Translations under genes and position numbers: made by a program
Shown here: piece after piece, positions 44,405 to 55,754 of the stretch
Layout of the letters: the number at the start of each line of letters is the position of its first letter
How positions within the stretch are numbered: position 1 is the first letter of the stretch
The notes under the pieces: generated by a model
What the model saw: the letters and a program-made list of their open reading frames with translations, nothing else
The model's database searches: none
Told to the model about the DNA's origin: nothing
From: Pleurostoma richardsiae
Taxonomy: Eukaryota; Ascomycota; Sordariomycetes; Calosphaeriales; Pleurostomataceae
Assembly: GCA_030052745.1 (NCBI GenBank)
Contig: JANBVO010000003.1
Location: 1,054,001-1,118,000 of the forward strand
Direction of reading: 5' to 3'
DNA: 64,000 bases

Positions 44405-46045
44405 ATGGCTACCATCGAGCCACGGCTGATGCATCTACTGAACGACTCAACATCGGCTCACCTGCCACCTCCTGATCTTCCTCCACTGCAGGTCTTCGCC
44501 TATTCCAAGTCGACCGGCCGCCCGGTCTCTCTTCCACCTCTCGAGCCCGATGCGGGGAGCCGGAGTGACAAGCCCGCTCCGAAAGCCCAGCTTGTCAACC
44601 AGCAAATCCCGCCGCTCTACGCTCTTGCCGACGAAGGCTCGTCTAGGCACCTTCCGCACAATGAACTCGAGTACCTCAAGGATCGGGAGCGGCCCCGACA
44701 ATCTACCCATCCGCTCCGGATGCTCCTCGATGATCCCGAAGTCAACGAATCATCCCACTCTCTTCGCCACATCCTCCGTGACACGACCCCTGACATCACG
44801 GACGACGGATTCACGAAGAAACGGCACCGGGCCCTTACTGTCAAGGAAGACTTTGTGCAACTGCCACAACCATTGAAGAAACAGAAGTCCAGCCAGCAGG
44901 TTGTTCCACCGATCATCAACGGCCTCCACGAGCCCCCGCCCAACGCTGGTGTCTTCCCGCCTATCTCCGGCTCATTTGACGACAACGAGAACAACATAAG
45001 TGTGAATATATTGAAGGATTTCAACGCCGTGGAGGACAGGGCTGCGTCAGGGACACCGGTGGAGTCCGATAAGAGCAGCGCGGCGAAAGTCAAACGGAGA
45101 GCGGCAAAGCCACGGCGGAAGTGGTCCGAAGAGGAAACGAATCACTTGTTGCTGGGCGTGAGTCGCCACGGTGTGGGCAAATGGACTAACATCCTGGAGG
45201 ATCCGGACTTCAGGTTCAATGACAGGACGGCAGGAGATCTCAAGGATCGGTTCCGCACATGCTGTCCTGACGAGCTCCGAAGTGCCTCTGGAGGGAAACT
45301 CAGCGTCCTGGATAGAGCTGCAGAAACTAACATCGACCCCAGACTGAGGGCGAAGACTGCTCTTCTCTTGGAGAACATCCTCATCGAACCTGACGAGCCC
45401 CCGGAGAGGGAAAAGGCGGCTTCTTCTCAGCAGGACTCCGATTCAGGACCCAAGCAGAAAAGGAGTAGGGCGCATCGGAAGAAGATTGAGGACTTGGAGA
45501 ACCTAGGAATACGTGGTCCTTTCAAGAAGTCACATCGCCGTGAGCGGAGGCTCTTCACAGAACAAGACGACAAGGAGATCCTGGAAGGGCTCGATCTATA
45601 CGGGCCGGCTTGGACGAAAATCCAGCGAGATCCGAGATTCAACCTGTCGAGCAGACAACCGACAGACTTGAGAGACAGGGTGCGGAACAAGTATCCCGAG
45701 ATCTATGCCCGTATCGAGAAGGGCAACTTCCAGGTCCAAGACCCGCCATCCAGGGGCAGCAATCTGCTCGAGCCATCTGTTACCACAACCATCGAGCATT
45801 CTCTGAACGGTCCCAAGTCGGGGCCACTGGAGCCGCACCTAAACCGAACGAGCTCGAAGGAGGATATGCCAAAGTGGCCCCTTCCCAACCTGATGGAACC
45901 AGGTGAATCGCTGCCTGGGTCGCAGACATTCGACCTGGCCGAGCCATCTGGTTCTAGCTTCATTGCCGGGGTTGTCGGCGGCGTGGGCGAGATGGACATA
46001 TCTCGACTCTTGCTCGACGATTCCCAGGTATATACTGAGAGCTGA
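44405..46045 (+). CDS. Double Myb (telobox-type) DNA-binding protein, Teb1/Tay1-like
   Basis: Predicted double-stranded telomere-repeat or promoter-binding protein. Single exon, 546 aa. The N-terminal ~235 residues are disordered. Myb 1 (about 238-290) reads KPRRKWSEEETNHLLLGVSR, HGVGKWTNILEDPDFRF and AGDLKDRFRTCCP. Myb 2 (about 378-432) reads RRLFTEQDDKEILEGLDLYG, PAWTKIQRDPRFNLSSRQ and TDLRDRVRNKYP. The [V/T]DLKDxxR pattern in helix 3 is the telobox signature seen in TRF, Tbf1, Teb1 and Tay1. Two telobox Mybs in one chain match fission yeast Teb1 and Yarrowia Tay1 better than TRF/Tbf1, which have one. A basic linker with KRSRAHRKK lies between them. The stop is followed by the S4 gene region. 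No intron is needed. Confidence 0.83.
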   Translation: MATIEPRLMHLLNDSTSAHLPPPDLPPLQVFAYSKSTGRPVSLPPLEPDAGSRSDKPAPKAQLVNQQIPPLYALADEGSSRHLPHNELEYLKDRERPRQSTHPLRMLLDDPEVNESSHSLRHILRDTTPDITDDGFTKKRHRALTVKEDFVQLPQPLKKQKSSQQVVPPIINGLHEPPPNAGVFPPISGSFDDNENNISVNILKDFNAVEDRAASGTPVESDKSSAAKVKRRAAKPRRKWSEEETNHLLLGVSRHGVGKWTNILEDPDFRFNDRTAGDLKDRFRTCCPDELRSASGGKLSVLDRAAETNIDPRLRAKTALLLENILIEPDEPPEREKAASSQQDSDSGPKQKRSRAHRKKIEDLENLGIRGPFKKSHRRERRLFTEQDDKEILEGLDLYGPAWTKIQRDPRFNLSSRQPTDLRDRVRNKYPEIYARIEKGNFQVQDPPSRGSNLLEPSVTTTIEHSLNGPKSGPLEPHLNRTSSKEDMPKWPLPNLMEPGESLPGSQTFDLAEPSGSSFIAGVVGGVGEMDISRLLLDDSQVYTES

Positions 46046-46927
46046 CCCCGAGCATCACGCAAAGAGGGAACGGCTACGTGCAAGTTGCGCCCTGAAGGTG
46101 TTGATGACCGCAGCTTTTCTTCCGTTGCTCAGCTTTGCGACATCTTTGCTGTGTCGCCTGCTCGCCGAGAGAGACTTGCGTGTGTTGTACCTGTTTTTCT
46201 TCACTGTCATGAGACTCAAAACGAGACTTTACAAGAAATGGAATTGATGCTGTGTTGCTATGGATGGGCTAGATAAATGGGTTCCTGTCATTACAGGTCA
46301 CAAAACTTCATGACGAGCTTTGTTTTTTCCGGAGTATGGCTGGAGAACAAATGGGTGTCCTGGCAAGCAGGACTGGATGGTATGTTAGACAATGGAGCGA
46401 TCTCTAGATTCAACGAAGCAAATTCAAGTTCTCTCTTTTCCTTCAAAACAAAGCTCAGCTCCATCATGCATACACCTGTCAAGGACTTCCGTGCCATGCC
46501 GGCGACCAATACTGTCCTCATGTCCGCATGCAAGACCACATGAAGCTCTTATGTACCCTGTATGCTTATTATCACAACCCTTGCAAGTGATCGAAAGTAT
46601 CGATTCCAGAATTTCAACGCAATCCTGGTAAAGCTGCTCACAGATGCGAAAGAATATGTTGCCATATAAGGATCTACTTCTGTCGGCTTCAGTCTGTCTT
46701 TCGGTGTGTGGCTCGGTGTGTAAATTTCAAGGTGGGTCAAATGGCTTCACCGGCAAGTCCCAGTATACCCTCTCTGATTGGCTGTTCTCCAATGCCAAGG
46801 CTAGTCCTGGCCCGTGCATCAGGGCTTTTTTCACTTCCACACAAAATATTTGAGTCCACCACTTCTTTTCTGAACCTCACCTCCCGAAGCCAAACCTTCA
46901 ATCTCAGATCGCCAACCAGCCGACAAA
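46046..46927. promoter_or_regulatory. Intergenic region with promoter of ribosomal protein S4
   Basis: These 882 bp follow the double-Myb gene and precede S4. A reverse CCAAT box (GATTGG) lies within 46770-46785, about 150 bp before the S4 start, in a TCTCTGATTGGCTG context. No telobox like that of L24 is visible here. No gene is seen. Confidence 0.45.
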
Positions 46928-48009
46928 ATGGGTAGAGGACGTAAGTAACATTAAATCCCCCTCAATGAACAGCGTCTTGTACCATTCAATCCATTGATCC
47001 TCGATTTCGGGGCATATCATGGTGTCCTTTGGCGCGGTCGTGAGCTCTCTACGAACCTGGGCGACGATTTCGCGGACCTTTGCTGATTTGAGTTCACCTT
47101 GTAGCGAAGAAGCACCAGAAGCGGCTTTCCGCCCCCTCGCACTGGCTGCTCGACAAACTGTCGGGCACCTACGCGCCTCGCCCCTCGGCCGGTCCTCACA
47201 AGCTTCGGGAGTGCATGCCTCTCATCATCTTCATCCGCAACCGCCTCAAGTATGCGCTCAACTACCGCGAGACCAAGTCTATCCTGATGCAGCGGCTGGT
47301 CAAGGTCGACGGCAAGGTTCGGACTGACAGCACCTACCCCGCCGGCTTCATGGACGTTATCACCATCGAGAAGACTGGCGAGAACTTCCGCCTGGTCTAC
47401 GACATCAAGGGACGCTTCACCGTCCACCGCATCCAGACCGAGGAGGCCGAGTACAAGCTGGGCAAGGTCAAGCGTGTGCAGCTCGGCCGCGGCGGTATCC
47501 CATTCTTGGTTACGCATGATGCAAGAACGTAAGTTCTGTCGACATCTGTCAGCCGTTGGACCAAGCTTTGGTCGAATCCTCTACGATTCACGATTAAAGC
47601 GAGATTTAACGGTTGGTATGTCCACATGTCCCCCATATGCTAACACGCTGCTCGCAGTATCCGCTACCCTGACCCTCTGATCAAGGTCAACGACACCGTG
47701 AAGATCGACCTTGCCACTGGCAAGATCACCGACTTCATCAAGTTCGACACCGGCAACCTTGCCATGGTCACTGGTGGTCGTAACATGGGTCGTGTTGGTG
47801 TCATCACTCACCGTGAGCGCCACGACGGTGGTTTCAACATTGTCCACCTGAAGGATGCTATTGACAACAGCTTTGCCACGCGGGAAAGCAACGTCTTCGT
47901 CATCGGCACTGACAAGCCCTGGATCTCCCTGCCTAAGGGCAAGGGTGTCAAGCTTTCCATTGCCGAGGAGAGAGACCGCAGACGCGCACACGCTCTGGCT
48001 GGTCACTAA
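46928..48009 (+). CDS. 40S ribosomal protein S4 (eS4)
   Basis: Small-subunit ribosomal protein. Three exons: 46928-46940, 47105-47528, 47658-48009, giving 262 aa, the family length. Exon 1 is only 13 nt (MGRG plus one base), a common layout for this gene. Conserved parts: [40 protein letters not shown], then the S4 RNA-binding region with [16 protein letters not shown], and the KOW-type C-terminal half with [20 protein letters not shown] and [20 protein letters not shown]. The last residues [10 protein letters not shown] are typical. The two introns of 164 and 129 nt use GTAAGT donors. Confidence 0.96.
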
Positions 48010-50206
48010 GCGGTGCGATGGATTGGGTCATTGGCAAAATGGATTTCTTAAAAGGACGCATGGTCGAGGGAGTTACTGGATGCTAGTTACTTCGAGTATG
48101 CCACGAATAGCCTCGAATAGCCTCAGGCCAACCACAAGCGTTGGCCGATGAATGAATTTATTGCGATGACCCCTCTCGGTTCTGGTGCCGCTAATGCTGT
48201 GACCTGGCCGGTTTACTGTTCTCAGTGAGTTGCGAAGCAGCGGGGATTGCATTTCGGCCTTGAGTGTCCCGATTCTCCCTTAGCAGTGAGACCGCAAACT
48301 CCAGGTTGTTCCCGGCCGGCGTGGGTGACATCCTTGACCCTCCGCAGCTTTGCGTCGTGGGGGAACCCTACTTTTTGGGCCTCTCGGGTTGCAGTTACCG
48401 ATATCGCCGTCGGTTACACAGCCCTTCCGACAACGTCTTCCGGCATGTCAAGTCTTGACATTACGTTACGGTATGGTCCAGATGTCGAGCAGATCGCTAC
48501 CGTATACTCCGGGAGGAGGACTCAGGTCCACTGTCAGGTTACTTGCCTCCACTCGATGATCGGCGGAGACGCTTCCGGGGCCGACCCTCGAGCCCCGGAG
48601 GTCTCCGGCGAAGGGAGTTGTATGCCGGCCTCCGTCCTGGAGAAGAATGCCAACTTCCAGGTTTTGTGGTAACCCCCACGCACCAAGACAACGGCCCTCG
48701 AGAGGAACCCATGTTCGGTCAGGTGCGCCATTTTAGCAGTTGTTGTATCCTTTGGGGACGTTCTGCTCTATGGCTCCCGTTCACGCGTCCTCAGGATCCA
48801 CGCCGGATCTACAAGGTCTTGCTCGCGTCCTCAGTGCTCATGCTCGGAAATTGTCCAGGTCGAACACGCAAGCGTCGGTGTTACGGTTCAGTAAGAAGGT
48901 GCTCAGTGACTTGCTACATAATTAGGTTCAAGTAGACGTGTTGCCCGAGGGGCATGGCATCGAAGCGGGCACGGTAGGTTCAGAGGATTGCCGCGATTCT
49001 TACATGCAGCACACTCTCTCTCCGGTGATTTAGTACAGTAATGACGACGTTGTATCAAGCGTCATCTCGTGACCCCGAGTTGACGTATAGGCAAATGGTG
49101 TGTGGTGGCATGCAGTCGAGATCTGGGCAACGCAAAGCATATCTCCGCACTTGTTGACCGGCTTACTGCATCTCTCCAGCAAGTCGCTGCCCCCTTCGGC
49201 ACAATAAGCCTGACCCCACGGATATCTGGGCACTCCATCATGGCAGTTGTGCCCGTGGAGGATTGCAATCCTCTCTGCTGCTCTCCTCTCCTCTCCACCA
49301 CTGACTAACTGCATGCGACCGGCAGCACTTCCGCCGTCAGCTTAGCAAATCGGTTTCACCGAGCCTCCTTCTTGCCCGAATAGGCAACTAGTTGCTCTCT
49401 TAGGCTCTGAGGCCACATTGATAGTAGGAGGCGAAAGGATCGAAGTCCTGGAGGGCATCAGCACACCAGGAATCCCCGCAGTTGTAATCGGAATAAGGAC
49501 AGATAGCGGCTTCTCACGAGTGCCCCAATGCCATGGTTCATCTGAGCCCTCCCCCTCCTCCCTCCTGCAGGTGTCCGTTCCCGGTCATTCTTTTTTCGCC
49601 TCCACAGATCCCCCTCCCAGGGGTGGACGTCTGCGGTCGAATTTCTCTTACGAAATGGTGCCTTGGGCAAGTGGCATAGGACATTTCCATTCGTTTTTAG
49701 CCCGGCGTGGATTCCTTCGGGTTGTGCGAGAAGAGGCCACTCGTGCCTACTCACAGCGGCCCAACTACCTACGCATGCAGCAGCCGCTCATGGGACGTGG
49801 TCACGTATGCGCTGTTCCTGGGCTCTCGGCTGCGTGGCGCCCAGGTCGCCTGCAGTCTATGCCCGGCCCGGCGCTGGCAATGTGGCGATAGCGGCGACAG
49901 CTGCTGAGTGCCAAACTCAAGAGCACCGGAAAGTCTTGTGTTGAGTGTCGAAAGCCTCTAACCTCTGCGGTTTGGCAAGTCCTGCAGGGCTTCTCGCGCG
50001 GATTTGGCCCGGGGGGGATGTGCATAGCGGGACCTCCGAAACTGCTAGTTGCCGTGCTATGGTGCCAAGTGCCCGGCAGAAGTAGCGGAATAAAGCTTTT
50101 GTTTTCCAATTGCGGCTACATGCGGGACTGTAACGGTTCCTGGGAGTGGTCGTTATCGTGTAATTTCGCACTTTGCCTGCCCGGCTTAGATTGTCGTTGA
50201 AGCTGC

Positions 50207-50246
50207 TTCTGCAAATGCAGAAGACGTTCTGCAAATGCAGAAGACG
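50207..50246. repeat. Tandem pair of 20-bp units, each a 7-bp palindrome
   Basis: The unit TTCTGCAAATGCAGAAGACG occurs twice without gap (50207-50226 and 50227-50246). Inside each, TTCTGCA and TGCAGAA are inverted around AA. The pair is perfect. It could be a double binding site for a dimeric factor or a recent duplication. Confidence 0.85.
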
Positions 50247-51289
50247 AAGAAGACGGTAGTGTTGTGTTACATTGCATGCCGGTAGCCGGTCTAATCCTCG
50301 CGACAACGGCTTCGTTCCACAGCATGCGTCCTGAGTTGTCAAGCAGCCTCCGTGTGTCGCCGGTGGGCGGGTCCAGGCAGGGCATTGTCAGCTTCTTGGG
50401 CTGATGATACAGTGTATGGTGTCTCTCATGTCTGAGTCACTTGAAACCATTCATGACAACCAGTTGGGCCTCGCAAGAGGGGTGACAGGTCCCCCTGGGC
50501 AGCACTCAAGTCATAATCTGGGCAGCTGCTGTTAAAATGCGCAGTCGTTGCATCCCAACATTGGTCCAGTCGTGTCCAGCAGCCTGCTCCGTTGGCCCTC
50601 CGTCGACCGGATCACGACAGCCAGCGGTTCGCAGGCCCAGTAGAAGTCATGAATGAAGGATGGCAACGCCCTGCACATGTTGGGCTATTCTTATAAAGCA
50701 AGCAATCAGTGCTTCCCAGATACAGGCGAGACGGGGCGGCCAGCCACAACATCTCCTGATATTCGCAGTTGGAGGAGAGACAGGCCTGCAGGCATGTAAG
50801 GTACTTACCTGTAAAGGCCTCGCCTTATTTTGGGTATCGAGATACATCATCTCGCATGGCAGGAAGAAGATTCTTGTCGGAAATCGTGGCCGCATCAGGG
50901 GATGTACGGTCTGTCCGACATGACAGCCCACAGCCAACAGACGGGCTGGGCTCGGATGGTGCAGGCCCTGCACATGCGGGCGATCTTCACAGAACCGTTA
51001 CGGCGCCATCAACTCGAATTGCCTGCATGGGCAATGGTACCTTACCCGCATCGGGCAACTTCCTTCGCTCCCATCGGTCGAGGACGGAAACCTGCATGTG
51101 CCTCCCATGCTGTATCGTGCATGGTTAAGCTTAAGGAGCGAAAGGGAGAGCGAATTTCCAAAATGCCCGACTTGACAGGCGGCCACCCCCCGGCGATCTC
51201 TCTTTTTTTTGCCGCAGATGCAGCCAGGGTTGTAAAGCCCACCGCAGTCATTTCATTCAGTGCACTTGTAACTCCGTAGGTGTGTTTCT

Positions 51290-51852
51290 TCACGAAGTCT
51301 CAACTTTCTTGGCCGGTTTTCTCTGTTGCTTCTTCTCGTCTCGAGGTTGTGCATTTATATCCACTGGCTCCAACAGTGCCTGGCTGTCCCTTAGGCCTGT
51401 ATGGATAGCGTAGGTGTCTCTCTCATCTCGTGTCGTCTCAATGGCATCATCGTCCTCCTCCACTTCGTTCTCCTCACGGCCATGCACTAGCCAGCAATAG
51501 CTTCCTTTTCCCGCTTCGCGCCCGCGCCCTTCTCCGCCTTTTCCCACGGCCGCTTCGGTGTAGCATGACCGGCCTTCGGTGCCCCTTCTCGGTAGTTCGG
51601 ATGACTGATTGGGCGTCTCTTCTCGTGTGTCTGCTCCACCGGAGCCCATTCCTGCACCGCTTTCCACCGAATGGGGCTCCTCCAGGCCAGCAGCCGAGTA
51701 CTTAACGGGTGCGATGCCGCTCCGATATGGGACGGGGCCGCACCTCGGACTGACTGACTGACGCACCCTTTCCCAGGTTCTTGGGTCACTGTCAGGTGCG
51801 ACCTATGCCGTGCCGTCATTATGTTCTCGGTACCTACCGGTTGCGGTCTCAC
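51290..51852 (-). other. Overlapping coding-like frames, unresolved
   Basis: One minus-strand frame ends near 51487 with HPNYREGAPKAGHATPKRP, WEKAEKGAGAKREKEAIAG. A different frame continues to 51290 with REENEVEEDDDAIETTRDE and SQALLEPVDINAQPRDEKKQ. Both have charged, protein-like composition, but neither has a supported ATG start or a splice joining the two. It may be a small lineage-specific gene or chance. Confidence 0.25.
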
Positions 51853-52236
51853 GCTCTCATATAACTGAACGAGGCCTCCCCTCGTCTTCTAAGCCCCTGA
51901 TTGTCTGTCGCCGTGGTCAGCATCTCCTTCGCTGGGACTTCCTCAACACCACCATTTGTCCTTCACTTTCGTGTCTCGGCTACCGGAAAAACTCGAATAA
52001 CTCGAGTTGAGCGATTTGTTGCTCGCTCATATTCTTGATCGTGGAAGACATACGACAGAAAATCATTTAGATTTTCCGTGGCGCAAACCCCTGAAAGGGA
52101 GCCGTTGAGTTTCGCAGTGCGGCGAGAAGACACAGGATTCGCTCTCTTGTTGAGAGATCCGCCGACGAATCTGACTTTCAACTGAAAATCCCCGCAGTCA
52201 TAAGGCGGTTTGCGTGTCCGTAGACAAGAGCCCCAA

Positions 52237-54370
52237 ATGCCTGTGAATTTTTTCTCTAGGAGCATACGGCCCCTCGCCCGGGCAGGCCGGGCACGGAAAC
52301 TTGTTCAACCTCAGCTGAGACGCGGCGTCGCCAACGGCGGTGGAGGCCACAAGGCCGGGTCCGGCACGGCGCCGGCGTGGCAGTGGACCGGGCAGCGCGT
52401 CCTCGGGATCGCCGCGGCAGCGGGGATACTCGGGTGGGGCGTCGCCTCCTTGTCTTCCCGGAGCGGCAGTAGAGCCATGCTATTCGATAGCCGGAAACCT
52501 CTGCCGCGGTATGCAAGCATACCAGAGATGGAAGTAGTAGGTTGCGAACGAGTCGAGGGGTAGTGCACACCTGTATAAGTCAGAACAGCGGCGCTATTCT
52601 CCGACGGCCCCTTTTCCCCAAAGAGAACCAGACAAGAAAGTTAACCACGTCGGGCGCAGGCACTCGAGGAGATCCGCCGTGAGGTCGGCGGAGAGGACAT
52701 CATCTCGACGGACCCGGAAGACCTGCACCAGCACGGCTACTCGGAGTGGTCGTCGACGAACCCGGACGGCCTCCCCGTGGCGGTGGCGTACCCGCGGTCC
52801 ACCGAGCAGGTGGCTGCCATCGCGCGCGTCTGCTACAAGTACCGCGTACCCATCATCCCCTATTCCGGCGGCTCGAGCCTGGAGGGCAATTTCTCGGCGC
52901 CGTTCGGGGGCATCAGCGTCGACTTCGCGTACATGGACAGGATCGTCCAGTTCAACAAGGACGACATGGACATTGTCGTACAGCCGAGCATCGGGTGGCA
53001 GGACCTGAATGAGCAGCTGGCGAAGATGGGGGCGGGGCTGTTCTTCCCGGTCGATCCTGGTATGTTGTCCAAAAAGGCATCTCGAGCATGTCGCCGACAT
53101 GAGCTGACGCGATAATGCTGCAAACAGGCCCAAGCGCGAAGATTGGCGGCATGATTGGCACCAACTGCTCGGGAACTAACGCTGTTAAGTACGGCACGAT
53201 GAAGGACTGGGTTATCAACCTGACTGTTGTGCTCGCGGACGGGACGGTCATCAAGACCCGGCGTAGGCCTCGCAAGTCTTCAGCGGGTTATAACCTCAAC
53301 GGGCTCTTCGTAGGATCTGAAGGCACCCTCGGATTGGTAACTGAAGGTGATATTCAAGCTGCTGCTTCTTTTCATCCCTTCTTAGACCGTACCTGATCTA
53401 ATCGTGGTTCAGCAACCCTCAAGCTCGCCGTCGTACCGGAGGACTTCTCCGTGGCGGTCGTGACCTTCCCGACGATCCGTGACGCGGCCTCCGCCGCCGC
53501 CGAGGTCATGCAGACGGGAATTCCCGTGGCCGCCATGGAAATCATGGATGAGGTCCAGATGAGGGTGGTCAACCTGGGGGGAGCCACCGCGCCGCGCACG
53601 TGGAAGGAGATGCCGACCCTGTTCTTCAAGTTCTCGGGCACCAAGGCCGGCGTCAAGGAGAACGTCGCGCGCGTGCAGAAGATCGCCAAGGGGCACAAGG
53701 GGAGCAACTTCGAGTTCGCCAAGGACGCGCGCGAGCAGAAGCTGCTCTGGTCCGCCCGAAAGGAGTCGTTGTGGTCGATGCTGGCACTGAGGAAGGAGGG
53801 CGAGGAAGTTTGTAAGTCTCCCACACCGACATTCAGGACGAGGAAGAGGATGTCAGAGACTAACAAGGAACTGCATCTCTAGGGAGCACCGACGTTGCGG
53901 TTCCGTTCAGCCGGCTAGCCGACATCATCGAGGTGAGCAAAAAGGAGATGGACGACCTGGGCCTCTTCGCCAGCATCCTCGGGCACATTGGGGACGGCAA
54001 CTTCCACGAGAGCATCATGTACAACCCCGAGAAGGAGCGGGACAAGGTCGAGGCCTGCGTCAAGAAGATGGTGAAGCGCGCCCTGCAGATGGAGGGCACG
54101 TGCACCGGCGAGCACTCGATCGGTTGGGGTAAGAAGGAGTCGCTGCTGTGGGAGGTCGGATCGGATACTCTGGGCGTTATGGTGAGCTTTCCTGTGCATC
54201 CAGTGTCTGGAATAGGGTTGGTGTCTTGCTAACACCGCGTGCAGAAAGCCATCAAGTCGGCCCTCGACCCTTACTGGATCATGTCAGTATCTGTCTTGAT
54301 TTCTATCTCGGTAGAAGCATACTTACCCTGTGACAGGAACCCGGGAAAGATCTTCGACCGTCAGGGGTGA
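52237..54370 (+). CDS. dld1: D-lactate dehydrogenase (cytochrome), mitochondrial, FAD-linked
   Basis: Oxidises D-lactate to pyruvate and passes electrons to cytochrome c. Seven exons: 52237-52536, 52660-53059, 53128-53346, 53413-53811, 53883-54181, 54245-54282, 54337-54370, giving 562 aa. The N-terminal ~80 residues are basic with an inner hydrophobic helix ([19 protein letters not shown]), as in inner-membrane forms. FAD-binding type 4 domain: [57 protein letters not shown] and [21 protein letters not shown]-terminal domain: [19 protein letters not shown] and [15 protein letters not shown], ending [11 protein letters not shown]. The last two exons are 38 and 34 nt. The first donor could be at 52534 (GTAGTA) or 52537 (GTAGGT); I prefer the second. 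A glycolate-oxidase-like substrate cannot be excluded. Confidence 0.92.
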
Positions 54371-55207
54371 AGTTCAGAGGAAGCTCTAGAGAGCCGCGGG
54401 GCATGAGGCATCTGAATGAATCGCATGGGCAACTGGCGTCCTTGGTCAGCGAATAGTGCTTGGCTGGCATCGGTATCTTTGCACGTCGGATGGTACGCAT
54501 AGTAGCATTTCGCGAACAGGCATCGCGTGGAAGCATTGACAGGCGCCTTAGAAAATTTTGGAAGATTCATGGGCCTCCAGTCACCAGGCCAGCATTAGGG
54601 ATAGAAGTCATCTGTCCGTCGCCTTAAATGCAATAGAACAGGCGATGCCGTCTTTTTTTTTACTCACCTTGACCATCTGAATATGGGTTGAATTGCAAGT
54701 AGTCATCATCTACTCCTAAACTAGGTATATCTATATATTTATCCTGCCTACCTTTTCCGGGTGTACGCATCACGGGTAGTATGTGAGTCTACGTTCCTAT
54801 CTCGTCTGACTGTCTGCTTTCATTCCATCCCAAGACGGCGCCTTTCGGGACGGAACACCTGTCATCGTTTTCTTCACCCGACTTGCCCCCGACCGCCTCT
54901 CCTAGATTGAGATGGCCCAGGCGAGAGATGATTCAAACTTGAGACTTGCACACCTCGTTCTGTCTGTCGGCGGCTACCCGCATAAGAAACAGGAAATATG
55001 GAAGCCAGCCGATGAGCAAACAGAAGCCTCTCTTTCTCGATGCGTATATCCTGCGTATCGCCGCAGCACCGTACAAATGCACCTAGATCGATATAAGTGA
55101 AGTCTGGGTGAAGAAACAAATAGAATTTCGTTGTCTCCTTGTAAGGAAGGTGCTGCCTTGTAGGTACTTGGACTTTGATCTCCATTGAGGAAGACAACAG
55201 AAGACAC

Positions 55208-55246
55208 CTACCTGGTAGGTACCTAAGGTAGGTACCTTACCTTATA
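55208..55246. repeat. Palindromic TACC/GGTA cluster upstream of RdRP gene
   Basis: CTACC, GGTAGGTACC, TAAGGTAGG and TACCTTACC units follow one another and can pair in several ways. A second, shorter cluster is at 55332-55354. Such low-complexity tetranucleotide tracts are frequent in intergenic DNA of Sordariomycetes, to my knowledge. Confidence 0.75.
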
Positions 55247-55331
55247 CTTCTGATATTGGATCAGATTACCTCGAGTGACGAGTGACGTTGTCCCTCATAG
55301 TCTTCAGCATATTCAGAGGCTGTCATTGCAT

Positions 55332-55354
55332 CTACCTTACCTACCTAAGGTAGA
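55332..55354. repeat. Second TACC/GGTA palindromic tract
   Basis: CTACCTTACC and TACCTAAGGTAG units, the latter palindromic, lie about 85 bp after the first cluster and 400 bp before the RdRP start. Confidence 0.7.
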
Positions 55355-55754
55355 GGCAGGTGCTCTGAGCCGGAATCACTGTTGTCGTCGCCTGTACTGC
55401 GACGGTACAGTGACCACAACAGCAAGCTCCGCCCATTCATCGCTACTGATAGCGGTCTACACCACGACAGCAGCAGCACAGTAAACAAAAGACACGTGCG
55501 CCTTCATGCAGAACGCGATCATTCAAGAGACCGCCGGCCTTTAAGCTCGGCCTCCTCTTACCTTCCTGGGCCGCCTCACCTCACCTTCCTTATACACCTC
55601 CCGCTCACTCTACCGAAAAAGGCGGTATACCTATCTCGCTCGAAAGTTAAAGCTTTCCCCGTGTCATCCCATCTATCAGTATCCGCCTCCTTCCATCATC
55701 CTTTATTCCGGCCCATCTACTCCTGCAACGCATCATCGGTTCACACGATCCAGC

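Larger units (their letters stand above)
48010..52236. other. Gene-poor 4.2-kb region
   Basis: No gene with a recognisable domain. It contains a tandem pair of 20-bp palindromic units at 50207-50246 and two overlapping coding-like frames on the minus strand at 51290-51852 (both listed separately). The last few hundred bases should hold the promoter of the D-lactate dehydrogenase gene. Confidence 0.45.
54371..55754. other. Intergenic region and promoter of the RNA-dependent RNA polymerase
   Basis: These 1384 bp contain clusters of TACCT/AGGTA repeats (55208-55246 and 55332-55354), listed separately, and a pyrimidine-rich 5' leader of about 200 bp before 55755. No gene is supported. Confidence 0.45.

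Noticed and set aside
48247-48672. A 141-aa frame downstream of ribosomal protein S4
   Set aside because: Several frames are open together here and none shows codon or family signal.
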